Origin: Beroe ovata
Lineage: Eukaryota; Ctenophora; Nuda; Beroida; Beroidae
Direction: 5' to 3'
DNA: 12,573 bases
Assembly (NCBI GenBank): GCA_946803715.1
Contig: CAMPET010000014.1
Location: 555,481 to 568,053 of the forward strand
Shown here piece after piece: positions 1 through 6,094 of this stretch. The stretch's first letter is position 1. Each line of letters starts with the position of its first letter. The notes under the pieces were generated by a model that ran no database searches, was not told the origin of the DNA, and saw nothing but the letters and a program-made list of their open reading frames with translations. A program made the translations under genes and the position numbers.

Positions 1-212
1 GTCCTTGAGCTATGGTAGAAGTTTCAAGTCAATCGGTCTATCCGATTGGGAGCTATCCTCAAATGCTCACTGAAACTGACACGTTTTTGGTGGATAAGGG
101 GTTATGGTGGCCATTATTAACTCGGGAACCGATCATCGGATTGACGTGAAATTTTGGTTTCCGAGTTTCTTATGGTCCTTGAGCTATGGTAGAAGTTTCA
201 AGTCTATCGGTC
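1..212. repeat. 174-bp-spaced direct repeat with inner hairpins
   Basis: Bases 1-38 and 175-212 are almost the same (GTCCTTGAGCTATGGTAGAA and on), one mismatch in the overlap. The first copy holds a perfect hairpin, CAATCGG / CCGATTG (30-36 and 42-48, 5-nt loop). Between the copies, AACTCGG and GGTTTCCGAGTT (119-170) form a second imperfect inverted pair. The block at about 51-117 recurs at 5724-5788. This is probably part of a dispersed repeat family. No coding sequence is seen. Confidence 0.75.
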
Positions 213-800
213 GATCGCCATATTCATGTATAGCTACACCCTTCGTCTGATTCAGTCAAGAATAGGTCTCTCTACTGAGCGACTTTTCTTCGCTATATTC
301 ATCTCCTATGGTTACAACAGAACAATTCGAATCAAAGTGCGTGTCCAGAACACTAACTCGACAATACGAATAAGGATACACTTATTACATAGGACACTTG
401 ACACACATCGCTTAGTTGAGACCTGGCTCACCTAGGTGGATATCAGCAATTAACCGGGGGTATTTTGCCCCACCCGGCAATTTTTGCCGCCAGATTTGGG
501 TTCAGAATAGGTCTCAGACGTTAATGTATAACTCAATTTGCTTTACCTTAATCATTGTTTCTTATGTAATTCAAGCAGTAATCAAGTAGAAACTGGAGTT
601 TGTGGCAGCTGACTTTCCGCTGTCTTGACTTAACTAACAATGACTATTATAGCGTGCATAGTAAACATTGCGCGATTGGACGATCAGGATAGATTAAGTA
701 GTTGAATACAGTTCTAGTGAAAATTAACTGTTATCCAACTCATTGTTAATTCTATTAGCAAATTCTTCATGTTTACCAACTGTGTTGTAATAATTGGCTA
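213..800. other. No gene recognised; MKKS downstream region
   Basis: No reading frame here resembles a known protein. A 69-codon frame at 226-435 has ordinary composition, no recognisable motif and no splice context, so I treat it as chance. The 10-mer AATAGGTCTC occurs at 262 and 506, and GAGACCT (418) pairs with AGGTCTC (509). CGGCAA/TTGCCG forms a small hairpin near 476-491. The 3' end and last coding exon of the minus-strand MKKS-like gene should lie here, but no exon can be fixed with confidence. Confidence 0.5.
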
Positions 801-812
801 TCCAAGACTCAC

Positions 813-2648
813 TCCCAGTCAAGTAGCAGGTCTTCAGTTGGTGTTTGGTCAATGATCCAAACATGCCCTCCCAACGTCACCATTTCCTTATCAGTCAGCA
901 GTCTACACAAGTTGTGCAGCACAGATCTTATACAACGGATGATGGGATCTTGTGGTTCCTGAGAGGTGGAATGTATGGAATGTGTGGTTAGGGTTTACTT
1001 GTTCTCCTTTGCAGATTCAGCATCAAATTGCACATAATTTGAGTGTATATAATGTACTACGGTTTATGAGTGAGATGCAAGCTTAATTCTAGAGTAGAAG
1101 TCTTACCACTGGTAAACTTGACAAAATGGTGTAATAAAGGCATGGACCTCCATGTACCAATGACTGAGTTGCCATGGCAGTGTTGCAAACTCTCACACTC
1201 TGCGCTATGCACTCTTCAATCGTTTCAGCAACATACTCAGTCTGTGAATGATTGCACAAAATAGAAATACCGCTGATAATTAGTGTGAAGATATCTACAC
1301 ACTGTGGAATGTGGTTACTTACCAGATTATGCAGTACGATAGTTCCAAAATGACAGTCTGAAGTTGGGATGAAATGAAGGTACGATTTCTTGTCAAATTT
1401 AAGGAGTGAAATATTCTTTATCTTGCCAATCATAATCTCAGAGATACTGGCTGATAGAGAACAGTCAGAGAGAGTAGCCAAGTTTTCAGCATAAAAAATG
1501 GAGAGTCTGTCCAAAACAAGGATGCCTTGACCCTGTAGATGAGCTTTGATGCTTTGATGGATCACCTTCTGACTGCACAATATATCAAGATGTTTGTTCT
1601 TTTCCCCCAGTATCTTGATTGATTGTTTAACAAGAATTTTTTCAAGATTATCTTCAAACTCGTTCACAAACTTGAATGTTTCACCTTCATATGATTCCAG
1701 TTCTTGTGGCATAGGACAACTAAGTATTCCTATTGACAAAGGTCTGTCTCCCTGATTGCTCCTTATCTTCATGAATTTTTTGTAACAACTTGGTCTGTCT
1801 AACGGTAAGAGTATGCCATGGTAAAACTTAGAATCATCAGAAGAACCACTTGAAGGAAGTTTCATCACTTTGATAACAGGATAATGCGTAGAACCAATGC
1901 AGGAAATGTAAGACTCTAGTATGAGTGATGCCAAAATCGTCTGTTTAGGAAATGTCATGAATTTTGAAAGTTTTGGAGTGATCACACTTGAAACCAAGGC
2001 TTTCAGATGGACAGTATTCTTGATAGATAAGTTGGAACTATGAGAAGCAATGATCTCCTTGATAGTGCTTAGCAGTTCATCTAATGTTGCTGAGTCATTG
2101 GGCCTTATATCAACAGATTTGAGTATTTTGACGAAGATATTCATGCTGAGAAAGGCCGTGGTTCCAGTCAAGTCAGGGCCATTAAATGAATTTATCATGT
2201 TATTGTAAAATGTCTTCAACACATCATCTTCCTGAAAAAGACAGCAATGTAGACACAATGATTCAAAAAAGAATCACATAATGAAAGGAATACTAGACAT
2301 CACCTGAAAGCTCTTGAGTATTGCGTCACAGTGAGATGCAAGTGAAATTATCCCATGTTCACAATTCAGCAGTCCAATATTATCTCCATTCAATCCAATG
2401 CTCCTCTTCAAAATATTGCATATTTGAATGATCAACTCAGCATTCAGCTTCCTACTCCTGTATTCATGCTCTTTTCCTTTGACCATGTACCCAGAATATG
2501 CTCCAAACGATGAAACAGTATAGTCAGATAGACTGTCATTGTTGATAAATGATAGACCCTGTCATGAACTTCATTGCATGCGCATGCAAACTTATCCTCA
2601 ATCATATTTTCAAATGCATGTGTACTGTATAATAGTGGTCTAGCTTTG
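813..2648 (-). CDS. MKKS: MKKS/BBS6-like chaperonin subunit (partial)
   Basis: Family role: MKKS/BBS6 is a divergent group II (CCT-like) chaperonin that helps assemble the BBSome for ciliary traffic, at basal body and cytosol. Exons on the minus strand, in transcript order: 2648-2592, 2457-2304, 2231-1323, 1241-1107, 958-813. Introns are 134, 72, 81 and 148 nt with GT-AG ends and consistent phases, giving 467 codons; human MKKS has about 570 residues. Seen motifs: SQKVIH followed by a LDR step, matching the family CQKVIH...IDR stretch; YLHFIP, matching FHLIP; LVHGGPC, matching the ALLGGGCTE region; GHVWII, matching GHLWSV. The family GDGTT site is only partly kept (DLTGTTAF). Uncertain: the first exon starts at a clear acceptor (CTTGTCTAG) with a weak GTTTGC donor, so the start codon is not fixed, although a Met lies 8 residues before the conserved part. 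The last exon after the GTGAGT donor at 812 is not found; without splicing, TGA at 809-811 ends the frame. Confidence 0.85.
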
Positions 2649-2686
2649 CTAGACAAGACAAAGACAGTAGGTACTACTTGATTTAA

Positions 2687-3094
2687 CTAAAGCTTCCAGC
2701 CTTTTTCCACTATAACAGGAAATTTAAGAGCAAGATATTTAAACATTTTCACATGCTTTGGATTACACTCATGAATCAGTGGGCGGATACAAGATAACAT
2801 CAAGCAAATGCAACAGTTTAACTGTGTAACCACGTTGTCAAGCCATGAAAAACCACTGATGCAAGCCGTGAATCTCTCTGGCTGTCTGAGAATAAATTGC
2901 ACACTTGCAACAAAAATCTCAACAGGTTCTATCATTGATGGATAACAGTGACGCAACAAGTGCACACTTGAATAAAGAAACTGAATGTCTGCACTAGCTG
3001 TGTGCATTGCGCTCTCTTGAACAGAAGTTATATGATATCTGACCAGTGACTCGTTATCTGTCCACGAGCCATCGAAGGCCAAATAATTTTCGTT
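2687..3094 (-). CDS. Unassigned minus-strand open frame, possible exon
   Basis: An open frame of about 135 codons ends at TAG 2687-2689, just upstream of the first MKKS-like exon on the same strand. The product would be helical and Cys-rich (motifs HLLRHCYPSM, VQFILRQPERF, CICLMLSCIRP), with no family I recognise. The only internal Met is in ESAMHTASAD. It could be a terminal exon of a separate minus-strand gene or an upstream MKKS exon. I found no convincing phase-2 donor to join it to the acceptor at 2649. Its 5' end (3053-3080) is made of foldback-element sequence, described separately. It could also be chance; its length in ordinary-GC DNA is the main argument for coding. Confidence 0.35.
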   Translation of the reverse strand, partial: NENYLAFDGSWTDNESLVRYHITSVQESAMHTASADIQFLYSSVHLLRHCYPSMIEPVEIFVASVQFILRQPERFTACISGFSWLDNVVTQLNCCICLMLSCIRPLIHECNPKHVKMFKYLALKFPVIVEKGWKL

Positions 3095-3347
3095 TATTCA
3101 ATCTTGGCTGTCGATAATAGCCCCTGTCGAGAAAATTTCATTGCGCGCGTCAGCTGGGCCTAGCATCGCCAGGCAAATTCAATCTAGACGCGCGCTCGTT
3201 GTACGGATGGATAGAGCGGATCGGATAATGATCCCGCCGCGCTAAATCCCGCGCGGCGCTTCGACACAGTTTGCAGTTGTTCTTATAATTGTTGCGCCGC
3301 GCGCCGCACGCAAAAGAAGTAGACAGATAACATCTGCATCCGGCAAG
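3053..3347. mobile_element. Degenerate GC-rich foldback element copy
   Basis: The left end holds GTTATCTGTCCAC (3053-3065) followed by CATCGAAGGCC (3070-3080). Both are exact matches to pieces of the intact element at 3638-3770, with the GC-rich arm between them deleted. The right end (about 3298-3347) carries GCGCGCCGCACGCAAAAGAA, then AGACAGATAACATC and CCGGCAAG, matching the right arm of the same element. The interior is rich in GCGC. No transposase is visible, so this is a non-autonomous foldback or MITE-like remnant. Confidence 0.6.
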
Positions 3348-3488
3348 TTTCCGCGCTGCGTGACGGCCCAAAAATTCCGCACGTGCTTACAGCTTAGCGT
3401 TGCGCGTCTCCGTGGGTCTTACGCGTACGACTCTCCAAATTTCCGAGTTAATAAGGGGCGCGCGCCGCGCAACGTTTGCACAATGCTT

Positions 3489-3626
3489 GTCAGATTTTAT
3501 CTGACCTCAGTTTCTCGCGCGCGGCGCGCGCGCCTTCATCGAATGCCGAAACAGGCCTTCGATGAAGGCGCGCTCGCGCGAGAAACAGGTCGGATCGCGC
3601 GAGAAACAGGTCAGGTAACATCTGAC
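3489..3626. mobile_element. Foldback element with palindromic tips
   Basis: The left arm runs from the tip GTCAGATTTTATCTGAC (3489-3505) through TTTCTCGCGCGCGG to CCTTCATCGAATGCC. The right arm runs from GGCCTTCGATGAAGGCGCGC through GCGCGAGAAACAGGTC to the tip GTCAGGTAACATCTGAC (3610-3626). The tips are themselves small palindromes. The right arm has an internal 21-bp tandem duplication (CGCGCGAGAAACAGGTC at about 3575 and 3596). No coding potential; structure fits a MITE-like foldback. Confidence 0.7.
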
Positions 3627-3637
3627 AACACAATGCA

Positions 3638-3770
3638 TTGCCGGATGCGATGTTATCTGTCCACTGTTTCTTGCGCGCGTGCCTTCATCAGAAATCCGAA
3701 TAATGCCTGTTTCGGCCTTCGATGAAGGCGCGCCGCGCGCAAGAAACAGTGGACAGATAACATCCGGCAA
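3638..3770. mobile_element. Near-perfect long hairpin foldback element
   Basis: The arms begin TTGCCGGATG (3638) and end CATCCGGCAA (3770). They pair through ATGTTATCTGTCCACTGTTT against AAACAGTGGACAGATAACAT and through TTGCGCGC and GCCTTCATC against GATGAAGGC and GCGCGCAA. Each arm is about 47-50 bp with a few bulges, around a 30-nt spacer. No open frame or transposase. It lies 12 bp from the preceding foldback and shares its arm core (TTTCTxGCGCGC...CCTTCATC), so the two are one family with different tips. Confidence 0.75.
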
Positions 3771-3850
3771 GATAGGCCCGGGTTTTGTGCGCGCCGCTAT
3801 TATGTATAACAGTAACACTCAACTGCACTGCAACTGATCACTGATGCTCG

Positions 3851-4136
3851 CATGTGCACACGTTGACGTTGCGCGCCCCTGTTCTACTCAATGAACTGAA
3901 AAGTCGTAGAAACCACGGAGACGCGCAGCTGCAGCGCGCGCGGAGTATTTGGGTCACGCAGCGCGGGAACATGCTCGCCGTAAACCACAAACTATATAAC
4001 CACGAACAATAGAACTCGAAGACGCGCAGCTCGCGCGGGGTATTTACTATTTGGCTCCCGCAGCACGGGAACATATGATAATGATCCGATCAGTCAAAAT
4101 CAAATAAAGTAAAGGGGCGCGCAACGTCTGCACATG
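3851..4136. mobile_element. 286-bp MITE-like element, terminal inverted repeats
   Basis: The left end is CATGTGCA then ACGTTGCGCGCCCCT (3851-3880, with an extra CACGTTG between them). The right end, AGGGGCGCGCAACGT then CTGCACATG (4113-4136), is its reverse complement. Inside are two imperfect direct copies about 100 bp apart, near 3918-3975 and 4019-4075 (GACGCGCAGCT...CGCGCG...GTATTT...GGGAACAT). A related single terminus occurs at 3450-3487. No transposase and no certain target duplication. Confidence 0.6.
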
Positions 4137-4139
4137 TCA

Positions 4140-4790
4140 TACTCATTTGTAACTGTAATACTGTAAATGTAATAGGTATTCGGAAGTCACATTCAAATAT
4201 TCAGCATGATAAAATGATACTGATTGCAATCATCTTCAAGTTCGGGTTCCATCTTCATTTACAATTACAATACAAGATTGAAGTTGAACACACTCATTGC
4301 TCAAAGTCATACGAATTATTACGATTATGTCTAGTGAAATTGAAATTGAAATATCAATCAAGAATCAATCTCGACAATCATAATGCATAGGAAAACCACA
4401 ACCTCAGTTCAACTAAAACTCAAAAAGTCGACACCCAAGCTCAACAAATTTGAAACTCGGTACAAATAGGTTTAAGGTTCAGATCTCCTAAAGTCTTATC
4501 TCCTTAAGGTTCATATCTCCTTATAATTATATAGTTCCCGAAGCCACTGAGAGCGGAGTTGTCATGGTTACACTGCGTACAATGTGTTCGCTCCTTCTTG
4601 TCACTACTTCAACTTGGATCTCGTGTTTTTTCAAGCTGAAAATAAAACTGGGATTATCTTGAAATTACTATGATTGAACAGAATTTGCAATGGGAATACA
4701 TGTTAGAGTTAGAGTGCCGTGGCCCGCCTCCCTTTATCGTTGGAGTTGACGTGTAAACAGGCTGGCGCCACTCAGCCAGCCTCCCTAACA
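4140..4790. other. Intergenic, no gene seen; one small hairpin
   Basis: AT-rich sequence without a supported reading frame. TATCTCCTTA-like words repeat at about 4484-4525. A perfect 8-bp stem with 8-nt loop, AGGCTGGC / GCCAGCCT, lies at 4759-4782 just before the pyrimidine tract. I see no RNA gene or promoter here. Confidence 0.5.
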
Positions 4791-4839
4791 CTTGTTGACA
4801 AAGCCACAGCCAAGTGAAATAAGCTCGGAGTTAAAGGTG

Positions 4840-5260
4840 CATGTCTTTTTTCTTCATCGTTGGTTTTTGGTCTTAGTTCTTCATCGTTGGTCTTTGTTCT
4901 TTGTTCTTCACCTTTGTTCTTTATTATTCGCCTTTGTTATTCGTTTATCCATCTTCTTTAGACCCTGCCCTCTTTTTCTTTACATTTGGCCCTTGTTCTT
5001 CATTCTTTAGCTTTGTTCTTTAGCTTTGTTTTTCTTTCTTCTTTATTGCATTTGCTCTTAATTGTTGGTCTTTTTTCTTCGTTTCATCCTTAATCTCTTA
5101 ATCTCTTAATCTACGTTGTCATCTTTCGTTCTTCGGCTGTGATTTTCGTCCATCGCTTTAAATTTTTGTTTTTTGCCTGAATCATTTTTCTTCCGACTTT
5201 ATCCTTGTTCTTTTTTTGCTCTTCATCTTTGGTCTTTGTTCTTAATTCTTCATTTCTTCT
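4840..5260. repeat. Long degenerate pyrimidine tract, TTTGTTCTT-like
   Basis: The plus strand is strongly T and C rich for about 400 bases and built of degenerate words such as CTTTGTTCTT and TCATCGTTGGTCTTTGTTCT. Open frames in it (4792-5010, 5173-5373) are Phe/Leu/Ser runs that follow from composition and are not supported as genes. It is followed by a CACTTCAC/CTGCAC low-complexity patch at 5290-5350. Confidence 0.7.
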
Positions 5261-5462
5261 CATCATTTATTAACTTCATAAGGCTTTACTGCACAAGACT
5301 CCACTTCACAATTCCACTGCACTTCACTGCACCTCACATCACAGCAACAGTCACGAAGCCGCACCACCGGTAAAATGCTTAAGCCGATATTTCTCGAAAT
5401 CTAACTTGAGTTCAAAATGGGGTTCGCAAGTTAAGTGAGCATGGGAATACGATGATGAAGAA

Positions 5463-5580
5463 TTGACCCTACCTGATCGCGCGGTACCTCAGCGTGCGTA
5501 ACCTAGACGTTCAAAACCTCGGCGTGCAAAACCTGGTCGTTCGAAACCTCGACGATCATAACCTCGACGTGCATTACCTT
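5463..5580. repeat. 15-bp minisatellite, about eight units
   Basis: Units of 15 bp, for example CGTTCAAAACCTCGG (5508), CGTGCAAAACCTGGT (5523), CGTTCGAAACCTCGA (5538) and CGATCATAACCTCGA (5553). A first good unit is at 5478, a weak one at 5463, and the last is partial from 5568. ACCT is kept in every unit. Read on the plus strand the units encode an NL-x-V-x pentad. No ATG begins it and no splice context is evident, so I call it a repeat and not a gene. Confidence 0.8.
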
Positions 5581-5723
5581 GCGATCAATTTTTCATCATC
5601 ATATCACCCTATCCACCCAACAAGCATACGCTGTGATTCGAGGTATATTGAATTCTCGAGAAATCGCGGCGTTGCGATAATCTTACCTGCAGTACACTTC
5701 ACTCCAACTCACTCCACCTCACN

Positions 5724-5788
5724 GCTATCCTCAAATGCTCACTCAAACTGACACTTTTTGGGTGGATAAGGGGTTATGGTGGCCATTG
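5724..5788. repeat. Second copy of the 51-117 dispersed repeat
   Basis: The stretch from GCTATCCTCAAATGCTCACT to GGGGTTATGGTGGCCATT repeats bases 51-117 with very few differences, in the same orientation. It starts immediately after the ambiguous base N at 5723, so its left boundary here may be an assembly boundary and not a biological one. Confidence 0.8.
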
Positions 5789-6034
5789 AAGCATTAAGAA
5801 ATAGTTTAGCATCGGTGTTCAAAATTTTGGGATTTCCGACCAATTTTTGCAACCCCTCCCCCCTGAGCAACAGTATTTATGACGATGCGAATTCTGAGGA
5901 TCGAGTAACAATTCTCGATCCTGAAAACTGCGATTAGTTCGCACGAGAATTTTGGAAACCAAAATGGAACACACAGTGGAATAGCCTTGCTGTACGATGC
6001 GCATTCAATGTGCACGTGCATAAAGTAGGTTACT
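5789..6034. other. Upstream region of the 6095 gene; one hairpin
   Basis: No supported coding frame. A perfect stem, AGGATCGAG / CTCGATCCT (5897-5905 and 5914-5922, loop TAACAATT), lies about 170 bp before the first candidate start codon. The promoter of the plus-strand gene should be here, but I see no clear TATA or initiator element. Confidence 0.4.
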
Positions 6035-6094
6035 ATGGATTCAGCGCACCGAATTAAACTTCACTCATTTCTCACTAACAATCGATGCTACAAC

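Noticed and set aside
226-435. 69-codon frame near the left edge
   Set aside because: No motif, no conservation evidence and no splice or promoter context.
3360-3818. Overlapping open frames on both strands in the GC-rich hairpins (RARRARLHR-type)
   Set aside because: They are products of the inverted-repeat GCGCGC sequence, with mirrored peptides on both strands.
1-5800. CRISPR-like array from regular repeats
   Set aside because: The window is eukaryotic, the repeats are contiguous minisatellites or coding exons, and there are no unique spacers of even length.
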